Shown here: one piece after another, positions 53,659-63,158 of the stretch
How the letters are laid out: each line of letters starts with the position of its first letter
Numbering within the stretch: position 1 is the stretch's first letter
NCBI GenBank assembly: GCA_963798865.1
Contig: CAWCVZ010000005.1
Coordinates: 372,001 to 436,000 of the forward strand
DNA length: 64,000 nt
Origin: RBG-16-34-14 sp963798865
GTDB lineage: Bacteria; Bacteroidota; Ignavibacteria; Ignavibacteriales; Ignavibacteriaceae
Direction of reading: 5' to 3'
Made by a program: the position numbers and the translations under genes
The notes under the pieces: generated by a model
What the model saw: only the letters and a program-made list of their open reading frames with translations
What the model was told of the DNA's origin: nothing
The model's database searches: none

Positions 53659-55440
53659 TTATTTAAAAGGAAAAAAAACTGGTATAAGAAAAGTTGCGAG
53701 TAACCAGAACAGGATATCGAGAGGTGTTCCTACTTTAATAAAATCTTTAACTTTATAACCTCCCGGATTAAAAACTAGTAAATGAGTCTGGTAACCGATA
53801 GGACTCATAAATGCAAGTGAAGCTGCAAACATAACCGCAACAAGAAACGGTCTTGAATCAACTCCAAGTGCATTTGCTGTTACAATAGCGATCGGTGTTA
53901 TTAAAGCAGCAGTTGCAGTATTGGACATCACCTCGGTTAAAGCTAACGTTATCAAATAAAAAACTGAAAGAACCAATAAAGGTCCCCCACTGCCGGCAAG
54001 ATTGACAATCAATTCAGAAACCAGTTTTGCAGCGCCAGTTTTTTCAAGAGCAGTACCAAGCGAAAGTGAACCCGCAAGCAGAAAGATAATTTTCCAGTCA
54101 ATTGAATAATAAGCCTGCTCCAGAGAAATACAGCGGGTGAGGACAAGAATTATACTTCCGCAGAGTGCACTTACAGCAATAGGAAGAATGCTGAATGTTG
54201 AAAGTAAAACAACTCCCAGAATTGTAAAAACGGATATAAATATTTTAGATGTTTTAAAGGAAGGGGGCTCAACTTTGGATAAAAAAACAAATGCCTCACT
54301 CTCTTTAAGCTTATCAATTTCATCTTTATTAATTTCAATTAATAATGAATCTCCAGCCAGAAGTGTTATATCAGTTATTTTATCTCTTATCAGTCTTCCT
54401 CTGTGTCTTAATGCTAAAACAATGCTGTTAAACCTGTGTCTGAAATGAATCTGCTTCAGGTTTTTTCCGATCATAAATGAATTGGGGGCTACTATGGCTT
54501 CAATTAATAAAATATTGCCGGCAGCCATAAGCGAATCTGCCCATTTTAATCCCGGTTTAATTAATATGCCGTTAGTTTCTTGAAACTCCTTTATTACTTC
54601 AACTTTGGTTTTAACAAGCAGCCTGTCATTTTCATGCAGATAAGTTTGGGCTGTCGGGATATATCTTGTTTTGTTTTCCCTGATAATTTCAAGAACCTCT
54701 AACCCGATGTCTTTAACGAGAGGAGAATCTTTCAATTTCATGTTAATGGAGTTGGAATCCTTGGTAAGTATAATTTCGGTAAGATAATCTCCGAGTCCAA
54801 AATTATCAGCCAGATCGCCGGTTGGTTTACGTTCTGGCAGCAGTCTTATTCCTATTATTAATAGATAAAGAAAACCGGCGGTAAAAAAGAATATTCCTAA
54901 AGGAGTAATTTCAAATAATGAAAAAGCAGGCTGCCCCTGTTTAACAGCAATTGAGCTTACGACAATATTTGTTGAGGTCCCGATTAAAGTACAAACTCCG
55001 CCGAATATTGCCGAGTAAGATAATGGCAGCAAAATTTTGGATGGCGTGAAGTTGGTTTCTCTCGATATCTGCAACAGAAGGGGCAGAAATATAGCAACAA
55101 CGGGGGTATTGTTTATAAAGGCGGAAATAAAACCAGAGGCAATTAATGTCACAGCAACTGCCATGGTATGATTGATTTGAAAAGCTTTTTTTAGTACCCG
55201 TCCCATATAAGTAATCAATCCCGTTCGCGTTAAACCGGCACTCAGGATGAACATTGCAGCAATTGTAATCGTTCCCTCATTACTGAATCCCGCAAATCCT
55301 TCTTCAACCTTTAAAATTCTTGTGAAAAGAAGTGTTGCCACAATAAGCATTGCAACAACATCAATTGGCAGCCACTCGGTAATAAAAAACACAAAGGCTA
55401 CAATAAGTATAGCAAGTACAATAATTATTTCAATTGTCAT
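53659..55440 (-). CDS. SLC13/DASS-type anion permease with TrkA-C domains
   Basis: The 593-residue protein has around eleven hydrophobic segments, the SLC13-type FSNEGTITIAAMFILSAGLTRTG and SNTATAALITPIAI motifs, and, between the two halves, two TrkA-C (RCK-C) domains (about 205-290 and 300-385), a layout common among bacterial sulphate, phosphate or citrate permeases. The regulatory domains may bind a ligand. Substrate not predictable. Inner membrane. It faces the Crp/Fnr gene tail to tail. Confidence 0.9.
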   Translation of the reverse strand: MTIEIIIVLAILIVAFVFFITEWLPIDVVAMLIVATLLFTRILKVEEGFAGFSNEGTITIAAMFILSAGLTRTGLITYMGRVLKKAFQINHTMAVAVTLIASGFISAFINNTPVVAIFLPLLLQISRETNFTPSKILLPLSYSAIFGGVCTLIGTSTNIVVSSIAVKQGQPAFSLFEITPLGIFFFTAGFLYLLIIGIRLLPERKPTGDLADNFGLGDYLTEIILTKDSNSINMKLKDSPLVKDIGLEVLEIIRENKTRYIPTAQTYLHENDRLLVKTKVEVIKEFQETNGILIKPGLKWADSLMAAGNILLIEAIVAPNSFMIGKNLKQIHFRHRFNSIVLALRHRGRLIRDKITDITLLAGDSLLIEINKDEIDKLKESEAFVFLSKVEPPSFKTSKIFISVFTILGVVLLSTFSILPIAVSALCGSIILVLTRCISLEQAYYSIDWKIIFLLAGSLSLGTALEKTGAAKLVSELIVNLAGSGGPLLVLSVFYLITLALTEVMSNTATAALITPIAIVTANALGVDSRPFLVAVMFAASLAFMSPIGYQTHLLVFNPGGYKVKDFIKVGTPLDILFWLLATFLIPVFFPFK

Positions 55441-55530
55441 AAAGTTTTAAAGAAGTGTACAGCAAAATATAATTAAATTAGTTTATCAAGGTGTGTTGAA
55501 GCTTTAAATTAGAATCGAAGCAGGTGGAAA

Positions 55531-55680
55531 TTAATTTATTTTTCTTTCTTTAATAATCGCATCCCTGAATTTTTTTTCATCCTGCTCAAGTTCTTTCATT
55601 CTTTTTTGAAGGTACTTTAGAAATTCATCATAGCGGGTTTCAGTCTTTTTATCTGCATTGGTTTTTCTTTTTGAAATCAT
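55531..55680 (-). CDS. Small basic coiled-coil protein
   Basis: The 49-residue protein (MISKRKTNADKKTE...) starts at an ATG with AAGGAG 6 nt upstream. It is charged and predicted helical (KYLQKRMKELEQDEKKFRDAI). A longer frame from 55713 lacks this signal, so I take 55680. No family recognised. Confidence 0.6.
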   Translation of the reverse strand: MISKRKTNADKKTETRYDEFLKYLQKRMKELEQDEKKFRDAIIKERKIN

Positions 55681-55853
55681 TACTCTCTCCTTTCTTGAAC
55701 AAAGGTAAAACATAACTCACAAAAAATCTGTGTTTTTGAAATACAATAAACGAGGCTATTTTAAGGAATTAAAAGTTTTTGGATATGCATCACTAAAACA
55801 GTGTTAAATAATAATAAATTACTTCGAACTGATAAATAAATTTATGGCAGAAT

Positions 55854-56237
55854 ATGACCGGGAATAGATTCGATGTGTTGGTTGCAGAGGATGAAGCTGT
55901 TATAGCCTTAGAACTGAAGCAGTTGTTGTCGCGTAATAATTTTAATGTGGTTGCAGTTGTTAAAAGCGGGGAAGATTTGATAGAAGAATCCATTAAGCAG
56001 CACCCTGATGTAATTATAACAGATATTCATCTTAAGGGTAAAATGAATGGAATTGAAGCAGCTAAAATGATTAACAAGAATAAATTCAAAACCCCAATTA
56101 TTTTTGTAACAGGATACAGTGATGAATATACTCATAATGACGCAATGACAGCTTCTCCCAAAGCGTATTTGCTAAAACCTTTTAATGAAAAAGCTCTTAT
56201 AAATTCTGTTAAAACTTGCGTTGAAATTTATAGTTAG
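55854..56237 (+). CDS. Single-domain response regulator (PdtaR/CheY-like)
   Basis: The 127-residue receiver has AEDE (11-14), D57 in VIITDIHLKGKMNGIEAA, T86 in FVTGYSD and K108 in LLKPFNEKAL. The ITDIHLKGKMNG motif is that of receivers common in Bacteroidota with PdtaR-like or kinase-linked roles. No output domain or adjacent kinase is found. It is separated by 30 nt from a convergent receiver gene, with which it shares this motif. Confidence 0.88.
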   Translation: MTGNRFDVLVAEDEAVIALELKQLLSRNNFNVVAVVKSGEDLIEESIKQHPDVIITDIHLKGKMNGIEAAKMINKNKFKTPIIFVTGYSDEYTHNDAMTASPKAYLLKPFNEKALINSVKTCVEIYS

Positions 56238-56267
56238 AAATGATGGAAATAAATTGCTAAAATATTT

Positions 56268-56636
56268 TCAGGCAGGGCTAAGAAATTTAATTACAGCTTT
56301 TATTAATTCATCTTCCCCGAAAGGCTTTTTAACAAACTCACATTTAGTAAAGTCAGGTTTAGTATTAAAAAATTGTTCATCCATACCTGAAATAAAAATA
56401 ACAGGTACATAATAGTTCCTCCAGATTTTATTCGCAATCTCTATCCCGTTGCTTTTCCCTCTTAAATTAATATCCATTATAATTAAGGAAGGAGTTTCTT
56501 CAAGGATTTTTTTAAATAACGACTCTCCGTCCCTAACAAATGAAATAAAATTAAATCCCGAATTCTCAAGGATTCTTTTTAAATCAAGAGCAATAATACC
56601 CTCGTCTTCGGCAATAAGGATAGAATTTTTTCCCAA
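56268..56636 (-). CDS. Single-domain response regulator, convergent paralogue
   Basis: The 122-residue receiver starts at a TTG. It has AEDE, D55 in LIIMDINLRGKSNGIEIA and K at FVKKPFGEDELI. The INLRGKSNGIEIA motif matches that of the receiver at 55854 (IHLKGKMNGIEAA), so the two are paralogues facing each other. No output domain. Confidence 0.87.
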   Translation of the reverse strand: MGKNSILIAEDEGIIALDLKRILENSGFNFISFVRDGESLFKKILEETPSLIIMDINLRGKSNGIEIANKIWRNYYVPVIFISGMDEQFFNTKPDFTKCEFVKKPFGEDELIKAVIKFLSPA

Positions 56637-56960
56637 AACCCGTCCCTTTAACTTATTACACTTCCTCTAATGTAAGATTAAAAATTATTTATGGGGGAGA
56701 CCGGAAAGAATAAATAATTAAACCTTGTTACTCTCGCCAATAACCTATTAAATAAAAAAAATAAAGGCAAATTATTTTTTAATCAATTACTTCTAATATC
56801 TTCATATTGCTTAGTTTCAAAATAAGACGTCGCCGGATGAACTTAATAGCCATTATTAACTTTTATTTTTTAATTTCCCCAAATTTTTCTAATGCAAATA
56901 AAAAAAATTCTTATCTTCATCTAACATTTTTAATAATTCTTAACTTTTATAAAGGTCTTT
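56637..56960. other. 324-nt AT-rich gap
   Basis: Between the lone receiver (minus strand) and the subtilase gene (plus strand). Very A/T-rich. No gene, hairpin or promoter motif that I can support, apart from room for the subtilase promoter. Confidence 0.5.
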
Positions 56961-59900
56961 ATGAAAAAAGTTTTCACCATTATTTTTCTGCTCTTTTTAA
57001 CATTTGTTTCATTAGAAAATTTTGCACAGGAAAGAAATATTATTAGGGGAGAACTTCTCGTTCAATTCAGAACCGGGGCAAACCTTGAATCTTTTAAGAG
57101 TTCATTCTCACAATTCAAAGTCGAAACGGCTCAGCTTCTTTCGCGGAGGATGAATATCTGGCTGGTAAAATATGATATCAACCAAATAAGTGATCTTGAA
57201 ATTCTGAACGAAGTTAAAAGTAATTCTGCAGTGAAAGAAGCCCAGTTCAATCACCATGTAGAATTAAGAGAAGGCGTTGAAGAAAAAGAAATTTTAGGGA
57301 CTCTGTCTGAAAGATCGACCTTACCAAATGATACCCGTTTTAATGAACAGTGGGCATTGAATAATACAGGGCAAACGGGCGGAACAAATGATGCAGATAT
57401 TGATGCCCCCGAAGCCTGGGATTTTACAACCGGTGGATTAACTGCACTTGGTGATACAATTGTCGTTGCCATTATTGATTGCGGATTCGATTTGAATCAT
57501 CAGGATATTAACTACTGGTATAACTGGGGTGAAATACCAAACAATGGAATTGATGATGATGGGAATGGGTATGTAGATGATTACCGCGGGTGGAATGCTT
57601 ATGGAAACAATGGAACTATTCCGCCATGCGATCATGGAACTCACGTTGCTGGTATTTCAGGAGCAAAAGGAAATAACAGCCTTGGTGTAAGCGGTGTTAA
57701 CTGGAATGTTAAAGTGATGCCGGTTGGAGGCTCATCCGGTACTGAATCGGTTGTTATTGCAGCTTATGGTTATGTTCTTGAAATGCGTTCACGTTATAAT
57801 GAAACAAATGGAAATGAAGGAGCTTTTATTGTTTCAACAAATGCATCTTTTGGTGTTGATCAGGGGCAGCCGGCTAATTATCCTTTATGGTGTGCCATGT
57901 ATGATTCTCTTGGAGTTCAGGGGGTTCTTAGCTGTGGTGCTACCGCAAATGCAAATTGGAATATTGATATCGTTGGCGATATACCTACAGCCTGTCCCAG
58001 TCCCTGGCTAGTTTCGGTTACTAACACAACACAAAATGATGTTAAAAATAGTGGTGCCGCTTACGGATTAACAACTATTGATCTGGGTGCGCCGGGAACA
58101 AGTATTCTTTCTACTCTTCCAAATAATACTTATGGTAATTTAACTGGGACTTCTATGGCAACTCCTACGGTTACGGGAGCTATTGCATTAATGTATGCCG
58201 CTGCAAATGCAGGTTTGATTCAATCATATAAACTGAATCCTTCGGTTGGTGCAATTACCTTTAGAGATTTTCTTTTTGACGGAACCGACCCCATTGCTTC
58301 TTTGCAAGGGGCTACGGTAACAGGTGGGCGACTGAATGTTTACAATGCAATACTCCCATTGCTTGCCCCTCCTGATACAGTTCCGCCCACAACAATCTCT
58401 GATCTTGCAACAATTGATACCACTTCAAATTCTCTAACTATAAACTGGACCGCACCCCTTGATACAACACAAAATGGTGTTGTTGGTTATGATGTTAGAA
58501 TGTCATTAATTCCGATTATTGATTCTGTCTCTTTTTATAATGCTCAGCAGGTGACTTTTCAGGGGAACCCTTCACCCGCAGGTTCTTCTGAAACTTTATT
58601 AGTTGAAGGTTTAGTCTTTAACACAACTTATTACTTTGCTATAAGATCTAGAGATTTGTGGAATAACATTTCTCCTATTTCAAACAACGCAACAGGCACA
58701 ACATACGGAGCACCGTCGGCGTCAGTTAGTCCTGATAGTGTTCACGCAACATTAGCAAACAACACAACATTGCAGGAAACAGTAACACTCTCAAACATAT
58801 CATCAGGCAATTCAACACTGGATTATAGTATTTCACTGGCTAATAATACATTCCCCGAAGGGATGGTTCAGATAAACCAGGTACCCCGGAATAGTGAAGC
58901 CGAGAACATAAACACAAGTAAGGATAACCCCACAGAGAATCACGGGCAGAGTATTGATGGTTCAGGAGGACCTGATGCATTTGGCTATAAATGGATAGAC
59001 AGTGATGAACCAAACGGACCACAATATGTTTGGCAGGATATTTCAGCAACAGGAACAGCAGTAACAAACTGGATAGCCACAGGAACATTTAATCCTAAAG
59101 ATGAAGGTTATGCAGGTCCGTTCAATCTCGGTTTTAACTTTAAGTTCTATGGAAATACAAAGACACAGATATATGTAAGCTCTAACGGGTTAGTACTGTT
59201 TGGAACAGTAAGTACGGATATATATACAAATGCATCAATACCAACAGCAGCAGTGCCGAATGAATATATAGCACCATTCTGGGATGACCTTGATGGAATA
59301 AATCAAGGGACAGTATATTACAAACAGGATGGTAACAGGTTCATAGTTCAGTTTACAAACTGGCAGAAGTATTCAGGCACAGGATCACTAACCTTCCAGG
59401 TAGTGCTGTACTCATCAGGGAAGATACTTGTTTACTATAACAATATGAATGCAACACTGAACAGCGCAACAATAGGGTTAGAGAACAACAGCGGGACAAC
59501 AGGATTGCAGGTAGCATATAATGCAAACTACGTACATAATAATCTTGCACTTCAGTTCTCTGCAGAACCTGACTGGCTTGGTGCAACACCACTTAGCGGA
59601 ACACTCTATAATGGGAACTCAGTTGATATAGCTCTTGAGTTCAGGACAGAGGATTTCCCTGTAGGAGATTACTCAATGGATTTGGTAGTAACAAGCAATG
59701 ATCCGGTTAATACAACTATAACAATACCTGTAACGATGACAATAGCACCAATACCGGTAGAGTTAAGCTCACTCTCAGCACAAACAGAAAAGAATAATGT
59801 AACACTAAAGTGGACAACAGCAAGTGAAACAAATAACAGAGGATTTGAAATTGAAAGACAATCAGCTATGAGTCAGTGGCAGACAGTTGGATTTGTTGAA

Positions 59901-60323
59901 GGGAAAGGAAATACAACAGAAAGACAGAGTTATGTCTTCAGTGAAAAAGATATAAAAGTGGGAAAGTATACCTACAGGCTAAAGCAGATTGATTATGATG
60001 GAAGCTATGAATACAGTGCTGAAGTAAAAGCAGATGTATCAGCACCTGAGGAATACACACTAAAACAGAACTATCCAAACCCATTCAACCCGATGACAAC
60101 AATTGAGTATTCGCTTCCGGAGAATGCAGAAGTAAGAATAGATATATATAACTCATTGGGAGAATTGGTAAGTACACTTGTGAATAAAACACTGGAAGCA
60201 GGATACCAGAAGACAAGCTTTGATGCATCATCACTTCCATCGGGAATTTATATTTACCAGTTAAAAGCAAAAGGTCAAACAAAAACTTTTGTTGATTCTA
60301 ATAAGATGCTGTTAGTAAAATAA
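56961..60323 (+). CDS. Secreted subtilisin-like (S8) protease with T9SS sorting domain
   Basis: The 1120-residue protein has a signal peptide (1-22), a propeptide-like region (about 25-105), a catalytic domain (about 125-450) with D173 (VAIIDCGFD), H225 (DHGTHVAGISG), N294 and S398 (GTSMATP), a fibronectin III-like domain (about 475-575), a large beta-rich region (about 600-920), a further FnIII-like stretch (about 925-1025) and a C-terminal T9SS tail (NYPNPFNPMTTIEYSLPENA from about 1038). It is secreted by the type IX system and probably stays at the surface. The half after about 58700 uses ATA for Ile and A-ending codons far more than the first half, which uses ATT; this suggests a shared or transferred module. 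Confidence 0.93.
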   Translation: MKKVFTIIFLLFLTFVSLENFAQERNIIRGELLVQFRTGANLESFKSSFSQFKVETAQLLSRRMNIWLVKYDINQISDLEILNEVKSNSAVKEAQFNHHVELREGVEEKEILGTLSERSTLPNDTRFNEQWALNNTGQTGGTNDADIDAPEAWDFTTGGLTALGDTIVVAIIDCGFDLNHQDINYWYNWGEIPNNGIDDDGNGYVDDYRGWNAYGNNGTIPPCDHGTHVAGISGAKGNNSLGVSGVNWNVKVMPVGGSSGTESVVIAAYGYVLEMRSRYNETNGNEGAFIVSTNASFGVDQGQPANYPLWCAMYDSLGVQGVLSCGATANANWNIDIVGDIPTACPSPWLVSVTNTTQNDVKNSGAAYGLTTIDLGAPGTSILSTLPNNTYGNLTGTSMATPTVTGAIALMYAAANAGLIQSYKLNPSVGAITFRDFLFDGTDPIASLQGATVTGGRLNVYNAILPLLAPPDTVPPTTISDLATIDTTSNSLTINWTAPLDTTQNGVVGYDVRMSLIPIIDSVSFYNAQQVTFQGNPSPAGSSETLLVEGLVFNTTYYFAIRSRDLWNNISPISNNATGTTYGAPSASVSPDSVHATLANNTTLQETVTLSNISSGNSTLDYSISLANNTFPEGMVQINQVPRNSEAENINTSKDNPTENHGQSIDGSGGPDAFGYKWIDSDEPNGPQYVWQDISATGTAVTNWIATGTFNPKDEGYAGPFNLGFNFKFYGNTKTQIYVSSNGLVLFGTVSTDIYTNASIPTAAVPNEYIAPFWDDLDGINQGTVYYKQDGNRFIVQFTNWQKYSGTGSLTFQVVLYSSGKILVYYNNMNATLNSATIGLENNSGTTGLQVAYNANYVHNNLALQFSAEPDWLGATPLSGTLYNGNSVDIALEFRTEDFPVGDYSMDLVVTSNDPVNTTITIPVTMTIAPIPVELSSLSAQTEKNNVTLKWTTASETNNRGFEIERQSAMSQWQTVGFVEGKGNTTERQSYVFSEKDIKVGKYTYRLKQIDYDGSYEYSAEVKADVSAPEEYTLKQNYPNPFNPMTTIEYSLPENAEVRIDIYNSLGELVSTLVNKTLEAGYQKTSFDASSLPSGIYIYQLKAKGQTKTFVDSNKMLLVK

Positions 60324-60333
60324 ACTTTATAAC

Positions 60334-60360
60334 AACCCAATTCTTTTGAGGAATTGGGTT
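60334..60360 (+). terminator. Hairpin after the subtilase gene
   Basis: 10-bp stem AACCCAATTC/GAATTGGGTT (60334-60343 and 60351-60360) with a 7-nt loop. The tail is TTGTGGG, so termination may be partial. Confidence 0.6.
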
Positions 60361-60397
60361 TGTGGGTATACAATTAAAATTTAATCAGGAATTTTTA

Positions 60398-62878
60398 ATG
60401 AGCTTAAAAAACGATTCTGTCTTCTTTACTGATAAAGAAGATATCCGAAGCTTTTCATTAACAAACCAGTTTGCAGAACATTTAGAATTCATTCTTGTAA
60501 AAGACAAATTTACTGTTACAGAAGAGGATGCTTATTTTTCTTTATCTATGTCTGTCAGAGATAGGATGGTAAGGAGATGGCTGCGGACACAGCAGAAATA
60601 TAAAGAGGAAGACACAAAAAATGTTTACTATCTTTCGCTGGAATTTCTTATGGGCAGGCTTTTAGGTAATGCTCTTATCAATCTTGATTTTTATGATGAG
60701 TGTTACAAAATATTAATTGAGAATGGCTACAGCCTTGAGAGTATAAGAGAACTTGAACATGATATGGCTCTTGGCAACGGTGGTTTGGGAAGGCTTGCGG
60801 CCTGCTATCTGGATTCACTTGCAACTCTTGAATACCCAGCATTTGGTTATGGAATAAGATATGAGTTCGGAATATTCAACCAGAAAATTGAAAATGGCTA
60901 CCAGGTTGAAAAACCCGACAACTGGCTAGCTTACGGCAATCCCTGGGAAATTATTAGAAGAGAACTAACTTATACTGTTAAATTTAACGGGAGGGTAGTT
61001 TCATTCACGGATGAAAAAGGGAAACTGGTTTTTAAATGGGTTGACACTAAAGATGTTGTTGCTGTTGCTTATGATGTCCCAGTCCCCGGGTATAATACAA
61101 ATACAGTAAATAATTTAAGGTTGTGGGAAGCTAAGCCAACCAAAGAATTTGATTTCGAGGAATTTAATACCGGCAACTATGTAGCCGCTGTTCAAAGCAA
61201 AACAGAATCTGAAAATATTTCTAAAGTTTTATATCCTAACGATACAATTACGGAAGGAAAATTTTTAAGATTAAGGCAGCAGTATTTTTTCGTCTCAGCC
61301 ACGTTGCAGGATATTATCAGGAAATATCATATCAATCATAAAACTTTTGATAAGTTTTCTAAGAAAGTAGCAATCCAGCTAAACGATACTCACCCTGTTA
61401 TTGCAATACCTGAGCTTATGAGAATTTTAATTGATGAAAATAATTTAAGCTGGAATGAGGCATGGGATTTATCGGTAGGAACTTGCGCCTATACAAACCA
61501 CACAGTGGTTCCCGAAGCACTTGAGGAATGGTCTGTTAAAATAATGGGAGAGCTTCTTCCAAGACATCTCCAGATAATTTATGAAATAAACAGAAGATTC
61601 CTGGAGTATGTGAAAGTTAAATATTCTTCAGACAGCGGGGTGCTTTCAGAAATGTCAATTATCAGGGAAGGTGCTGATAAAAAAATCAGGATGGCTAACC
61701 TTGCAATTGTTGGCTGCCATACAATAAACGGTGTGGCTGAGCTGCATACAAATATCCTGAAGGAAAAAATCTTTTATCACTTCTATAAGTTATATCCTCA
61801 TAAATTTAAAAATGTAACAAATGGTATTACACCAAGAAGATGGTTAAAAGCTGCTAATCCGCTTTTATCAGGATTAATCTCTGATAAGATAGGGGATAAG
61901 TGGATTACTGAACTTAGTGATTTAAAAAAAATAGAAAAATTTATTAACGATAAAGATTTTCTCGAAAACTGGAGAACCTCAAAGTGGCTGAGTAAAAAAA
62001 TTCTTATTGAATACACTGAAAAAGAATATAACGTTAAGATAAACCAGGAATCAATATTTGATGTGCAGATAAAAAGATTTCATGAATATAAAAGGCAGCT
62101 TCTCAATATTCTGCACGTAATAACTCTTTATAATAGAATAAAAGATAACCCATCACTAAAAATGGTTCCACGAACCATAATTTTTGCGGGCAAAGCAGCC
62201 CCCTCATATTACCAGGCAAAGATGGTTATAAAATTGATTAATTCCGTTGCCGAGGTTGTTAATAATGATCCGGATGTTGGTGATAAACTTAAAATAGTTT
62301 TTCTAAGGAATTATTCGGTTACACTTGCTGAAAAAATTATTCCCGCATCCGATCTATCGGAACAAATATCAACAGCAGGATTTGAAGCATCAGGAACAGG
62401 CAATATGAAGTTTGCTTTGAACGGTGCACTTACAATTGGAACTATGGATGGAGCAAACATAGAAATTCTTGAAGAAGTGGGGAAAGAAAATATTTTTATT
62501 TTCGGACTTCTTGCTGAAGAAGTTGTTGATTTAAAACAAAAAAGTTACAACCCGAAAGATTATTACAATAAAATTCCTGAACTGAAAAGAGTTATTGATA
62601 TGATAGCCAATGATTATTTTAATCCAAAGGAACCGGGAATATTCAAAGATATAATAAATGGTTTAATGAATGTGGATTACTATTGCCTCTTTGCAGATTA
62701 TGAATCGTATATTAAAACTCAGGATAAGGTAAGCAAACTTTATACAAACCAGGATGAATGGACAAAGAAATCAATTTTAAATGTTGCAAGAATCGGGAAG
62801 TTCTCCAGCGACAGATCTGTTAAAGAGTACGCAGATAAAATCTGGAAGGTTAAACCCGTTAAAGTTGAAATAGATTAA
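60398..62878 (+). CDS. glgP: Glycogen/maltodextrin phosphorylase
   Basis: The protein (about 826 residues) releases glucose-1-phosphate from glycogen or maltodextrins. It has YYLSLEFLMGR near the N-terminus, ALGNGGLGRLAACYLDS, FGYGIRYEFG, the FHEYKRQLLN segment and the PLP-binding EASGTGNMKFALNGALTIGT motif (the Lys of this motif carries PLP). A GTG at 60362 extends the frame by 12 codons, but the ATG at 60398 has AGGA 8 nt upstream. Next to the terminator of the subtilase; no other glycogen gene is nearby. Confidence 0.96.
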   Translation: MSLKNDSVFFTDKEDIRSFSLTNQFAEHLEFILVKDKFTVTEEDAYFSLSMSVRDRMVRRWLRTQQKYKEEDTKNVYYLSLEFLMGRLLGNALINLDFYDECYKILIENGYSLESIRELEHDMALGNGGLGRLAACYLDSLATLEYPAFGYGIRYEFGIFNQKIENGYQVEKPDNWLAYGNPWEIIRRELTYTVKFNGRVVSFTDEKGKLVFKWVDTKDVVAVAYDVPVPGYNTNTVNNLRLWEAKPTKEFDFEEFNTGNYVAAVQSKTESENISKVLYPNDTITEGKFLRLRQQYFFVSATLQDIIRKYHINHKTFDKFSKKVAIQLNDTHPVIAIPELMRILIDENNLSWNEAWDLSVGTCAYTNHTVVPEALEEWSVKIMGELLPRHLQIIYEINRRFLEYVKVKYSSDSGVLSEMSIIREGADKKIRMANLAIVGCHTINGVAELHTNILKEKIFYHFYKLYPHKFKNVTNGITPRRWLKAANPLLSGLISDKIGDKWITELSDLKKIEKFINDKDFLENWRTSKWLSKKILIEYTEKEYNVKINQESIFDVQIKRFHEYKRQLLNILHVITLYNRIKDNPSLKMVPRTIIFAGKAAPSYYQAKMVIKLINSVAEVVNNDPDVGDKLKIVFLRNYSVTLAEKIIPASDLSEQISTAGFEASGTGNMKFALNGALTIGTMDGANIEILEEVGKENIFIFGLLAEEVVDLKQKSYNPKDYYNKIPELKRVIDMIANDYFNPKEPGIFKDIINGLMNVDYYCLFADYESYIKTQDKVSKLYTNQDEWTKKSILNVARIGKFSSDRSVKEYADKIWKVKPVKVEID

Positions 62879-62971
62879 TTTAACCCCGGAAATTTTTGTG
62901 GTTCAGGACTCCTCCGGGAGAGTTTCTTTGCAGAGTTCTGATATATATTTTAGAGAATGGAATTAATTATA

Positions 62972-62995
62972 AGCTCAGATTTGGAAATCTGAGCT
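62972..62995. repeat. 11-bp perfect intergenic palindrome
   Basis: AGCTCAGATTT (62972-62982), GG, AAATCTGAGCT (62985-62995). It lies in the gap after glgP, where it could terminate transcription, or be one of the dispersed palindromes of this group. Confidence 0.7.
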
Positions 62996-63098
62996 ACGGG
63001 AAATACTAGTATTTTTTAAAAGATAATTCGAATCCCCTTGAATTGGATGAGAGTATTGTAGCGGAATCAATATCCCTTCAATTTTAGTTTTAAAACTT

Positions 63099-63121
63099 CC
63101 CTCTCCTTAATAGGGAGAGGG
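63099..63121. repeat. Intergenic hairpin repeat (CCCTCTCC/GGAGAGGG)
   Basis: Arms CCCTCTCC (63099-63106) and GGAGAGGG (63114-63121) around a 7-nt loop, followed by GATTGAGCCC and ... GGGTGAGG. This is the shape of a common dispersed intergenic repeat. It also lies just beyond the M16 gene end and may act as its terminator on the minus strand. Confidence 0.6.
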
Positions 63122-63158
63122 ATTGAGCCCGCATGCGGTAAGCAAGGGTGAGGCAATA

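Noticed and set aside
56807..57046. Plus-strand ORF of 79 codons before the subtilase
   Set aside because: AT-rich low-complexity sequence that runs into the subtilase signal peptide in another frame.
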